Below, one piece after another: positions 1-5,047 of a stretch of DNA of 5,047 bases. Both the position numbers and the translations under genes were made by a program. Source of the stretch: Oscillospiraceae bacterium (GTDB taxonomy: Bacteria > Bacillota > Clostridia > Oscillospirales > Ruminococcaceae); assembly GCA_017396055.1 (NCBI GenBank), contig JAFQND010000097.1, positions 1 through 5,047 on the forward strand, written 5' to 3'. The notes under the pieces were generated by a model. It searched no databases and was not told the origin of the DNA. It saw only the letters and a list, made by a program, of their open reading frames with translations. Position 1 is the first letter of the stretch; every line of letters begins with the position of its first letter.

Positions 1-398
1 ACTTCATTCTTAACTGTGACCAGGCTCTGGGCAAGAAGGGCGAGATCATTGGTCTGGAAGTCAACATGCGTCCTGCCGGCGGTTACACTCCCGACCTGTA
101 CAACTTCGCTTATGAGACCAACGTCTATAAGCTGTGGGCTGACATGATCGCCTTCGACCGCTCCGAGTTGCCTCAGGACCGTCCTCATCATTTCTGCGGC
201 TTCTGCGGCCGCCGCGACGGCAAGAACTTCAAGATGAGCCATGAAGATATCATGCGTGAATTCGGCCACAAGATGAAGATGGTCGGCCGCGTGCCCGAGG
301 CTCTCTCCGGTGCCATGGCAAACCAGATGTATGTCGGCCTCTATGAGACCGAGGAGGAGCTGTACAGCGACTTCTACCGCATGGTCGAGACCTGGTAA
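1..398 (+). CDS. ATP-grasp domain protein, C-terminal part (5' end outside window)
   Basis: The reading frame is open from the window edge (first full codon at 3) and ends at TAA 396-398, giving 131 visible residues. The internal ATG at 66 is not the start, because the conserved motif begins before it. Visible residues 18-27 read LEVNMRPAGG, the E-x-N Mg-ATP ligand strand (E19, N21) followed by the RP-GG turn found near the end of ATP-grasp domains of the carbamoyl-phosphate-synthase/carboxylate-amine ligase type. These enzymes couple a carboxylate to an amine or thiol through an acyl phosphate. After it come an aromatic helix (YNFAYETNVYKLWADMI) and a tail with C65-x-x-C68 in HHFCGFCGRRDG, then a charged C-terminus. 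No signal peptide or membrane segment is visible, so it is probably cytoplasmic. The gene is followed 13 bp later by a strong terminator. The ATP-grasp fold is well supported; the substrate is unknown and the ATP-binding N-terminal half cannot be seen. Confidence 0.8.
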   Translation, partial: FILNCDQALGKKGEIIGLEVNMRPAGGYTPDLYNFAYETNVYKLWADMIAFDRSELPQDRPHHFCGFCGRRDGKNFKMSHEDIMREFGHKMKMVGRVPEALSGAMANQMYVGLYETEEELYSDFYRMVETW

Positions 399-411
399 TT
401 TACCCGTACAT

Positions 412-451
412 AAAAAAGAGCGAAGTCCGAAAGGGCTTCGCTCTTTTTTTT
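412..451. terminator. Bidirectional intrinsic terminator between convergent genes
   Basis: Bases 412-428 pair with 433-449 around a GAAA loop (429-432). The core GAGCGAAG/CTTCGCTC is perfect, there is one G-T wobble (426/435), and the stem is extended by an A-tract pairing with a T-tract. On the plus strand the hairpin runs into T444-T451; on the minus strand it runs into TTTTTTA (411-417). It lies 13 bp after the ATP-grasp stop and 7 bp after the nitroreductase stop, so it can end both convergent transcripts. Confidence 0.93.
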
Positions 452-457
452 GCGCAT

Positions 458-1111
458 TCAGATCTTTTTTCCGCTTCCAAGTTCAAAGTGATACTTTACG
501 ATACCCAGGTCCATCTTCGCACAGGGACCCAGACCGGCTTTTGCGGTTACTTTTCCGTCAATATAGGTAAACCTGAATTTCTGCTGATTGACCGCGGTAG
601 GGGCCAGCAGAGCTGCCTCAACACCTTTTCGGAACCATTCGGGAGTTTCAGCGCCGGCGTTGCTCACATCTTCGACGGATTTCGACCGGCGGGGCCTGCC
701 CTGATTTTTGCCGTAACCGACCGCGATGACCACGGTCAGCTTTTCGCCGGGGGCAGCTTCAAATACACCGGAAACCTTTGAATAAGTCAGCGCCACCCAG
801 CAGGTATTCAACCCCAGCTGCTGTGCCGTCAGTACCAGACGTTCGCCGTAGTAACCGCATTTTTCTTCCAGATCACGGCCTTTCGGTCCAATGAGCGCCA
901 GATAATTGCGAACACCGGAAAAACTGCCGTAATGGGCCATTCTGCCTGAAAATGCCTTCGGTTCATCGGTGACCAGCTGGATATGCAGACCGCTTTCCTC
1001 GTTGCAGATGTCGATCTCTTTCTGAAGTGCTGTCAGAATTTCTGCTTCAATGGGACGTTCGTCATACTGCCGTACACTGTGTCTTGCTTTCATCGCTTCC
1101 ATCAGATCCAT
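458..1111 (-). CDS. Nitroreductase family protein (TM1586-like, FMN-dependent)
   Basis: A 217-residue protein that starts at ATG 1109-1111 behind a GGAGGG Shine-Dalgarno and stops at TGA 458-460. The N-terminus carries RHSVRQY (residues 10-16), the basic FMN-phosphate-binding motif of the nitroreductase fold. The middle CGYYGERLVLTAQQLGLNTCWVALTY (85-110) and the later EWFRKGVEAALLAPTAVNQQ (158-177) and MDLGIVKYHFEL (200-211) are hallmarks of the putative TM nitroreductase subgroup, in which the fold is duplicated within one chain. Length is normal for this group. Family members are cytoplasmic flavoproteins that use NAD(P)H or another donor to reduce nitro compounds, quinones or other electron acceptors; the physiological substrate of this subgroup is generally unknown. 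It is transcribed from its own TATAAT-type promoter, downstream of the sugar operon's terminator, so it is probably an independent unit and not a pathway partner. The family call is firm; the specific reaction is not. Confidence 0.92.
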   Translation of the reverse strand: MDLMEAMKARHSVRQYDERPIEAEILTALQKEIDICNEESGLHIQLVTDEPKAFSGRMAHYGSFSGVRNYLALIGPKGRDLEEKCGYYGERLVLTAQQLGLNTCWVALTYSKVSGVFEAAPGEKLTVVIAVGYGKNQGRPRRSKSVEDVSNAGAETPEWFRKGVEAALLAPTAVNQQKFRFTYIDGKVTAKAGLGPCAKMDLGIVKYHFELGSGKKI

Positions 1112-1117
1112 GTCGAT

Positions 1118-1123
1118 CCCTCC
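1118..1123 (-). promoter_or_regulatory. Shine-Dalgarno site of the nitroreductase
   Basis: On the minus strand GGAGGG lies six bases before ATG 1109-1111. It fixes the start at this ATG and not at the in-frame Met codons at residues 4 and 7, which have no such site. Confidence 0.85.
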
Positions 1124-1137
1124 GTTTCCATAATCCT

Positions 1138-1166
1138 ATTATACATGTTTTTTCTCTTTGGAACAC
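1138..1166 (-). promoter_or_regulatory. Probable sigma-A promoter of the nitroreductase
   Basis: On the minus strand a perfect -10 box TATAAT occupies 1138-1143, about 27 bases before the start codon, preceded by an A-rich spacer. At the usual 17-bp spacing the -35 hexamer would be GTGTTC (1161-1166), a poor match to TTGACA. Activity may therefore rely on the A-rich upstream DNA or on an activator. The short leader includes the GGAGGG ribosome binding site. Confidence 0.6.
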
Positions 1167-1181
1167 AGAAGACGTAAAATT

Positions 1182-1214
1182 AAAACAGCGTGACCAATCG
1201 GCCACGCTGTTTTT
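1182..1214 (-). terminator. Intrinsic terminator of the sugar-oxidoreductase operon
   Basis: AAAACAGCGTG (1182-1192) pairs perfectly with CACGCTGTTTT (1203-1213); two further C-G pairs can form inside the ten-base loop. Read on the minus strand the hairpin begins 17 bp after the stop codon of the SDR gene and is followed by TTTTAATTTTA (about 1175-1185), an adequate U-tract. The plus strand also shows TTTTT (1210-1214). It separates the four-gene operon from the nitroreductase promoter just downstream. Confidence 0.88.
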
Positions 1215-1230
1215 GTAAAGGAAAGGGAAA

Positions 1231-2082
1231 TCAGACGCCGGAATAGGCGTTGAAGCCGCCGTCAACAGGAATAACAACACCGTTGACAAAGCCGGAAGCT
1301 TCCTCGTTCATCAGGAACTGCAGAGCGCCCAGCAGTTCTTCGGATTCGCCGAAGCGGCCCATGGGAGTACCGGCGATGATCTTCTCGGCGCGGGGAGAAA
1401 AGCTGCCGTCCTCCTGGATCAGCAGACCGCGGTTCTGGTTGGTCAGGAAGAAGCCGGGAGCGATAGCGTTGACACGGATACCTGCCTTGGAGAAGTGGGT
1501 AGCCAGCCACTGGGTGAAGTTGCTGATGGCTGCTTTAGCACCGGAGTAAGCGGGGATCTTGGTCAGAGGAGTATAGGCATTCATGGAAGAAATGTTGATG
1601 ATGGTAGCGCCGGGACGGTTTGCCATCTCTTTTGCGAAAACCTGAGTGGGGAGCAGGGTGCCCAGGAAGTTCAGGTTGAAGACGAATTCTACGCCTACGG
1701 GATCCAGGTCGAAGAAGGTAACGACGCCTTCTTTGTCTTCGTCGCCGGGGGTATAGTATTCCAGGGAGGTGTTGGCACGGGCATTGTTGCCGCCTGCGCC
1801 GTTGATCAGGATATCGCAGGGACCGAAGTCAGCCAGGATAGCAGCATGAGCGGCTTCCAGAGATTCCTTCTTCAGAACGTTTGCTTCGTAAGCGTTGGCG
1901 GTGAAGCCGGCTTCACGGATAGCAGAAGCATATTTTTCTGCAGCAGCCAGATTCAGGTCCAGCAGAGCAACTTTAGCACCGCAGCGGGCAGCACACTCAG
2001 CAAAAGCGCTGCACAGGACGCCGCCTGCGCCGGTAACAACTACAACCTTACCGGACAGATCCATAGCAAAAGGCAGTTTCAT
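1231..2082 (-). CDS. uxuB: SDR-family oxidoreductase, D-mannonate oxidoreductase (fructuronate reductase)-like
   Basis: A 283-residue classical short-chain dehydrogenase. Cofactor loop TGAGGVLC is at residues 17-24, with Asp42 ending beta-2 (VALLDLN), which suggests NAD(H) over NADP(H). NGAGGN (94-99) replaces the usual NNAG, and the catalytic set is Ser166 (INISSMNAY), Tyr179 and Lys183 (YSGAK). The C-terminus IPVDGGFNAYSGV is typical. The NGAGGN motif, the insert after it (about 100-130) and overall length resemble the SDR-type fructuronate reductases of Firmicutes (B. subtilis YjmF/UxuB), which interconvert D-fructuronate and D-mannonate in hexuronate breakdown; this is recall of the family, not an alignment. 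The start is ATG 2080-2082 behind AGAGAGG at ten bases; Met7 has no ribosome site. It is the last gene of the operon, 43 bp after the Gfo/Idh/MocA gene. No mannonate dehydratase (UxuA) or KDG kinase is visible, so it could act on a related keto-sugar acid. The SDR family is certain; the substrate is tentative. Confidence 0.85.
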   Translation of the reverse strand: MKLPFAMDLSGKVVVVTGAGGVLCSAFAECAARCGAKVALLDLNLAAAEKYASAIREAGFTANAYEANVLKKESLEAAHAAILADFGPCDILINGAGGNNARANTSLEYYTPGDEDKEGVVTFFDLDPVGVEFVFNLNFLGTLLPTQVFAKEMANRPGATIINISSMNAYTPLTKIPAYSGAKAAISNFTQWLATHFSKAGIRVNAIAPGFFLTNQNRGLLIQEDGSFSPRAEKIIAGTPMGRFGESEELLGALQFLMNEEASGFVNGVVIPVDGGFNAYSGV

Positions 2083-2125
2083 AATTTATTTTCCTCTCTG
2101 ATATCAATTTTGGGGGAATGTTTCC

Positions 2126-3133
2126 TTACAGGACAACAGATTCGCCGTTTTTCGAGGCGGATTCATATACAGACAGCATCAGATCGAGGGTGTTCTCAAT
2201 ACTGAGCACATCATTCTGATAGGGCTTGTCTTCTTCCAGGCAGGCATAGAAATCAGCGATGCAGTCATGATGGCCGACACCCCAGTAATCCTTGCCGGGC
2301 AGAGCGGGGCGGACAAAGGTCAGCCGTTCGACTTCTTTTCCGGGACGGCGGATGGTGACTTCGCTTTCCTCCATCCGGACGGTCAGATTTTCACAGCTGA
2401 GCTCGATCAGAACGGGAGAATTGACACCGTAGGCGGTGGTGGCATAAAAGATACCGGGCACACCGTTATAGTTGATCAGCGCTTCCAGGGTATCTTCCAC
2501 TTCGATGACGCCTTTCAGATGACGGTTGCACATGCTGGCTTCCACAGAAGAAGCTCTGCCCATGAACCAGTTCATCAGGTCCATCGTGTGGATCGACTGG
2601 TTGATCAGTACGCCGCCGCCTTCGGTGGCGAGCTTGCCGCGCCAGCCGCTGTCAACATAGTAATGCTCGTCGCGTGCCCAGGTGACAAAACCGCGGATGG
2701 CCTTGACCTTGCCTGCTTCGCCGCTCTCCAGCAGAGACTTGATCTTGCAGGTGGCATCGAGATAGCGGTTCTGGAAGCTGATGCCGATCCGGGCACCGCC
2801 GTCATTTGCCATTGCGAAAAGCTCTTTTTTCTGATCCCAGTCGATTGCGGGCGGTTTTTCTGCAAAGACATGGATGCCGCGGCGATGTGCTTCGGCGATC
2901 ATCGGAACATGCAGATAGTGAGGGGTGCAGACATGCAGCACGTCGATCTCTTCGGCGTCCAGCATCTTTTCCAGTGAGTCGTAAGCATGCAGACCGTATT
3001 TTTCAGCCATGGCTGCGGCCCGTTCGGGACGGATGTCAGCACAGGCAACCAGCTGCACGTTTTCCATCATATCCAGTACGCCGGCATGTACGGCAGAGAT
3101 ACCGCCGCAGCCGACGATAGCTGCTTTTTTCAT
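2126..3133 (-). CDS. Gfo/Idh/MocA family NAD(P)-dependent sugar oxidoreductase (complete)
   Basis: A 335-residue protein, normal length for the family, starting at ATG 3131-3133 and ending at TAA 2126-2128. The N-terminal Rossmann domain begins with AAIVGCGGIS (4-13; GxGG dinucleotide loop) and has Asp33 after beta-2 (VACADIRPE), favouring NAD(H). The diagnostic EKP motif is at 92-94 (VFAEKPPA), its lysine expected in the active site. The C-terminal alpha/beta domain has QNRY (121-124), DSGWRG (161-166), EGGGVLINQ (171-179) and His182/Asp185 in the NQSIHTMDLMNW segment, where the catalytic histidine is expected. The family oxidises or reduces a ring hydroxyl/keto group of sugars, inositols or their derivatives. 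No signal peptide is seen, so it is cytoplasmic. It follows the TIM-barrel gene by 13 bp with its ribosome site overlapping that gene's stop, so the two are likely translationally coupled. It is clearly diverged from the other Gfo/Idh/MocA protein in the operon, so a simple tandem duplicate is unlikely. The substrate cannot be assigned. Confidence 0.93.
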   Translation of the reverse strand: MKKAAIVGCGGISAVHAGVLDMMENVQLVACADIRPERAAAMAEKYGLHAYDSLEKMLDAEEIDVLHVCTPHYLHVPMIAEAHRRGIHVFAEKPPAIDWDQKKELFAMANDGGARIGISFQNRYLDATCKIKSLLESGEAGKVKAIRGFVTWARDEHYYVDSGWRGKLATEGGGVLINQSIHTMDLMNWFMGRASSVEASMCNRHLKGVIEVEDTLEALINYNGVPGIFYATTAYGVNSPVLIELSCENLTVRMEESEVTIRRPGKEVERLTFVRPALPGKDYWGVGHHDCIADFYACLEEDKPYQNDVLSIENTLDLMLSVYESASKNGESVVL

Positions 3134-3140
3134 GATGCAG

Positions 3141-3148
3141 ACCTCCTT
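3141..3148 (-). promoter_or_regulatory. Consensus Shine-Dalgarno overlapping the upstream stop codon
   Basis: On the minus strand the TAA stop of the TIM-barrel gene (3147-3149) runs directly into the ribosome site, reading TAAGGAGGT. AAGGAGGT (3141-3148) lies seven bases before ATG 3131-3133. The overlap suggests that ribosomes ending on the first gene re-initiate on the second. Confidence 0.88.
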
Positions 3149-3995
3149 ACAGAGCCTTCAGAATATCGACCAGGGAATCGTGAGCAAGTTTGAAGGCTTC
3201 CTCACCGGACAGAGCGGTTTTGCGCTCCTGAACGTCTTTCTCCAGACCGGCAAGACCGGTGAAGTTGGTCAGATGAGGTTCAAGGGACAGGAAGCCCTCA
3301 TAGCCGCTTTCTTTGAACTTGCCCAGCAGCTCGGGCAGATGGCCGTCGCCCATACCGGGAGGTACAACGCTGCCGTCAGCTTTCAGTGCGTCCTTGATAT
3401 GGATATACTCGATATAGGGACGGAGAAGCTCATATGCTTCGGCGGGGTCAACGCCGCACTGGATGAAGTTGGCAAAGTCGAAAACGCCCTTGAAATGGTC
3501 GCCGTACAGCTCTTTCATCAGGTCGGCGCAGCGAACAGCGGTATCGCCGTAGATGTCCTTCTCGTTTTCGTGAAGCAGTACAAGATCCATCTCCTCTGCT
3601 ACGGCGATCATGGCCTTCAGGCGGCGGAGAACTTCTTCACGATAGTCAGCGGGGTTGCCGTCTTTGGGCATGAAGAAGCTGAACATACGGATGTAACGGG
3701 TGCCCAGAGCTTTTGCGGTGGCAGCAACCCGGCGGAATTTTTCCATATGAGCATCGAAATCATCCGTGATATCGATCTTGCCGATGGGGGAACCGATAGA
3801 AGAGATCTTGACGCCGGCGGCATCCAGCTTTGCCTTGACTTCGGCTACTTCTTCATCGGTCAGGTCAGCGACGTTTTTGGAGTCAACACCGCGGATCTCG
3901 ATATACTCCATGCCGAGAGCGGGGATAACTTCCATCTGGCGGTCAAAAGACTTGTCGATCTCGTCCGCAAAACCGGACAGTCGGATATTGAACAT
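3147..3995 (-). CDS. Sugar phosphate isomerase/epimerase-like TIM-barrel protein
   Basis: A 282-residue protein of the xylose-isomerase-like TIM-barrel (AP endonuclease 2) superfamily, which includes IolE, IolI, D-tagatose 3-epimerase and 3-keto-sugar epimerases or lyases. It begins MFNIRLSGFADEID, a typical first strand (GFADEI). The expected divalent-metal ligands are all present at strand ends: Glu143 (LLHENE), Asp173 (GVFDFANF), His199 (YIHIKD) and Glu239 (LSLEPH). The substrate loop VPPGMGDG (211-218) is also typical. The chain is full length, without insertions, and soluble. The frame is open up to ATG 4073, but that start would add 26 residues encoded by the intercistronic hairpin; ATG 3993-3995 has AGAGGAG eight bases upstream and begins at the conserved strand, so it is chosen. 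It lies between two Gfo/Idh/MocA dehydrogenases, so it most likely isomerises, epimerises, dehydrates or cleaves a keto-sugar made by one of them. The fold is sure; the reaction is unknown. Confidence 0.92.
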   Translation of the reverse strand: MFNIRLSGFADEIDKSFDRQMEVIPALGMEYIEIRGVDSKNVADLTDEEVAEVKAKLDAAGVKISSIGSPIGKIDITDDFDAHMEKFRRVAATAKALGTRYIRMFSFFMPKDGNPADYREEVLRRLKAMIAVAEEMDLVLLHENEKDIYGDTAVRCADLMKELYGDHFKGVFDFANFIQCGVDPAEAYELLRPYIEYIHIKDALKADGSVVPPGMGDGHLPELLGKFKESGYEGFLSLEPHLTNFTGLAGLEKDVQERKTALSGEEAFKLAHDSLVDILKAL

Positions 3996-4003
3996 GAAAG
4001 GGA

Positions 4004-4010
4004 CTCCTCT
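4004..4010 (-). promoter_or_regulatory. Shine-Dalgarno site that sets the start of the TIM-barrel gene
   Basis: AGAGGAG on the minus strand lies eight bases before ATG 3993-3995. The alternative in-frame ATG at 4071-4073 has no purine-rich site before it: the sequence just upstream is TTGATTTTTGTC-like and overlaps the end of the preceding gene's trailer. Confidence 0.85.
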
Positions 4011-4032
4011 CAGAATATAGTCAGAACAGACC

Positions 4033-4064
4033 GCAGCGCCTGACGGCCATCCGTCAGGCGTTGC
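4033..4064 (-). repeat. Perfect intercistronic inverted repeat (hairpin) inside the operon
   Basis: CGCCTGACGG (4037-4046) pairs perfectly with CCGTCAGGCG (4051-4060) around a four-base loop. Four more pairs (4033-4036 with 4061-4064, including one G-T wobble) extend the stem to 14 bp. In the direction of transcription no U-tract follows (GGTCTGTTCTGACTATATT), so it is not a standard intrinsic terminator. It lies 12 bp after the stop codon of the upstream Gfo/Idh/MocA gene and 22 bp before the ribosome site of the TIM-barrel gene. Likely roles are 3'-end protection or processing of the upstream message, partial attenuation, or a protein-binding dyad. Confidence 0.85.
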
Positions 4065-4076
4065 AGCAGACAAAAA

Positions 4077-5047
4077 TCAATAGGTGCCTTCAGTATCGAA
4101 AGTAACGCTGGCGCCGGTCTTTACTTTGGAAGTAGCGATCTTCTGGTTCAGCAGCTCCAGGAACAGATCCTCGTCCAGAGGAAGTTCAACAGTCTTGCCG
4201 GTCCAGCTGGACAGCTGCATGGCGTTGGCGAGGGTCAGGCCGCGGATACCTTCCTGACCATTGGCAACCAGGGGATCGCCGTGCAGGATGTGGTTGACAA
4301 AGGCGCGCAGAACGCCGACGTGCTGCAGGTTCTCGCCGTCGGTCTCGACGTCGACCCATTTGCCTGCGGGCATACCGAAGCCCTGAGGATGAGTCTTGAT
4401 GTGCTCAGCCTGGCCAACTTCCAGCTCGTACATCTTGATACCGAACTGACCGCCGACTGCCTCGCAGATGATCTTGGCCTTATCCAGGGTGATCTCAAAG
4501 CGGTTGGTGCCGGGAGCGTCGCCGGTAGTGGTGATGAAGACGCCGGTAGCGCCGTTTTCGAACTCAAGATAAGCGGTAACCTCGTCTTCTACTTCGATGT
4601 CATGCCATTTGCCTTCGTGGCAGAAAGCGGTTACCTTTACGGGCAGACCGCAGATCCACTGCAGCAGGTCCAGCTGATGGGGGCACTGATTCATCAGAAC
4701 GCCGCCGCCCTCACCGGACCAGGTAGCTCTCCATGCACCGGAATCATAGTAAGCCTGGGTACGGTACCAGTCGGTGATGATCCAGTTGACGCGCTTGATC
4801 TCACCGTATTTGCCGCTGTCGACCAGTTCCTTCATCTTGCGGAAGACGCAGTTGGTACGCTGGTTGAACATCATAGCAAAGGTAACGTCGCTTGCATCAG
4901 CGACAGCGTTCATCTCGCGGACAGCCTTGGTGAATACGCCGGCGGGCTTTTCGCAGACAACGTTGATACCCTTCTTCATAGCCTTGATGGACAGAACGGG
5001 ATGCTGATAGTGGGGAACTGCAACGATGACAGCATCGACCAGACCGG
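4077..5047 (-). CDS. Gfo/Idh/MocA family oxidoreductase, N-terminus outside window
   Basis: The frame stays open to the right edge; 322 residues are visible before TGA 4077-4079, and the ATG at 4977-4979 is internal, since GLVDAVIVAVPHYQHPVLSIKA precedes it in frame. That segment is the VDAV-I-PH-HP strand/helix of the Rossmann domain, and the diagnostic EKP motif (VVCEKPAG) follows directly. The GxGxxG loop and about 60-70 residues are missing to the right. Counting from the internal Met, the C-terminal domain has FNQR (38-41), YYDSGAWR (77-84), EGGGVLMNQ (90-98) and His101/Asp104 in the NQCPHQLDLLQW segment, the expected catalytic histidine region. It is predicted to be a soluble NAD(P)-dependent sugar or polyol dehydrogenase. 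It shares the YY-DSG-WR and EGGGVL-NQ-H-DL-W-G blocks with the other Gfo/Idh/MocA protein of the operon, but the C-terminal thirds differ, which suggests different substrates or opposite redox steps. It is the first visible gene of the operon; the promoter lies beyond the window. Confidence 0.92.
   Translation of the reverse strand, partial: GLVDAVIVAVPHYQHPVLSIKAMKKGINVVCEKPAGVFTKAVREMNAVADASDVTFAMMFNQRTNCVFRKMKELVDSGKYGEIKRVNWIITDWYRTQAYYDSGAWRATWSGEGGGVLMNQCPHQLDLLQWICGLPVKVTAFCHEGKWHDIEVEDEVTAYLEFENGATGVFITTTGDAPGTNRFEITLDKAKIICEAVGGQFGIKMYELEVGQAEHIKTHPQGFGMPAGKWVDVETDGENLQHVGVLRAFVNHILHGDPLVANGQEGIRGLTLANAMQLSSWTGKTVELPLDEDLFLELLNQKIATSKVKTGASVTFDTEGTY

Noticed and set aside
310..570. 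A small plus-strand frame running through the terminator at 412-451
   Set aside because: It overlaps the ATP-grasp gene in another frame, reads through a strong terminator and then lies antisense to the nitroreductase.
983..1218. Small plus-strand frames (63-64 codons) ending near the terminator at 1182-1214, considered as a small hydrophobic peptide gene
   Set aside because: They are mostly antisense to the nitroreductase N-terminus and its promoter, without a convincing ribosome site or promoter.
1062..1289. A 75-codon minus-strand frame bridging the SDR end and nitroreductase start
   Set aside because: It crosses the operon terminator and nitroreductase promoter, has no ribosome site or family motif, and overlaps two real genes in another frame.
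2083..2125. Possible internal promoter or hairpin in the 43-bp gap before the SDR
   Set aside because: Only a four-base GGAA/TTCC pairing and a ribosome site are visible; no convincing -35/-10 pair or terminator.
1495..2205. A 236-codon plus-strand frame opposite the SDR
   Set aside because: It spans the SDR gene and the gap beyond it, has low-complexity composition and no motif; the minus strand carries intact SDR motifs.
2267..2977. A 236-codon plus-strand frame opposite the second dehydrogenase
   Set aside because: It is a shadow of the Gfo/Idh/MocA gene, whose EKP and EGGG motifs are on the minus strand.
3009..4043. A 344-codon open frame on the plus strand, longer than the gene opposite it
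   Set aside because: It is antisense to the TIM-barrel gene and the start of the second dehydrogenase, crosses their junction, shows no recognisable motif and has no ribosome site. The opposite strand has full catalytic motifs; the open frame results from codon bias.
3996..4073. A 26-residue N-terminal extension of the TIM-barrel protein (start at ATG 4071-4073)
   Set aside because: The extension is encoded by the intercistronic hairpin, has no ribosome site, and precedes the conserved first strand; ATG 3993-3995 has a good Shine-Dalgarno.

Overview
The window looks like a piece of the chromosome of an anaerobic, probably gut-associated member of the Bacillota (Clostridia). This rests on family resemblance: a clostridial-type TM1586-like nitroreductase, a YjmF/UxuB-like short-chain dehydrogenase, strong AGGAGG-type ribosome binding sites, a perfect TATAAT -10 box and U-tract terminators. 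Base composition is moderately GC-rich by eye. Species cannot be named from this sequence alone. I see no mobile element, CRISPR array, tRNA or rRNA, and no gene-free stretch longer than about 130 bases.

Layout. (1) Positions 1-398, plus strand: the C-terminal end of an ATP-grasp ligase-like protein whose start lies outside the window. (2) Positions 412-451: a strong hairpin with U-tracts in both directions, serving the two convergent genes that flank it. (3) Positions 458-1111, minus strand: a small FMN nitroreductase with its own promoter and ribosome binding site. (4) Positions 1182-1214: a second hairpin terminator, closing the operon to its right. (5) Positions 1231-5047, minus strand: four co-directional genes, read from right to left: a Gfo/Idh/MocA oxidoreductase (5' end cut by the window edge), a xylose-isomerase-like TIM-barrel sugar isomerase/epimerase, a second Gfo/Idh/MocA oxidoreductase, and a UxuB-like SDR oxidoreductase. 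Intergenic gaps are 81, 13 and 43 bp. The 81-bp gap holds a perfect long hairpin without a U-tract.

How the genes may work together. Two NAD(P)-dependent sugar dehydrogenases, one metal-dependent sugar isomerase/epimerase and one hexuronate-type ketose reductase are the parts expected of a catabolic route that oxidises an unusual sugar, polyol or glycoside, isomerises or epimerises the keto intermediate, and reduces a keto-sugar acid or similar product. Known systems with Gfo/Idh/MocA plus TIM-barrel pairs include inositol catabolism (IolG/IolE/IolI), E. coli YcjS/YcjR and the 3-keto-glycoside cleavage pathways of gut bacteria. The substrate here is not determined by the sequence. No transporter, regulator, kinase, aldolase or glycoside hydrolase is visible; if present they would lie upstream, beyond position 5047.
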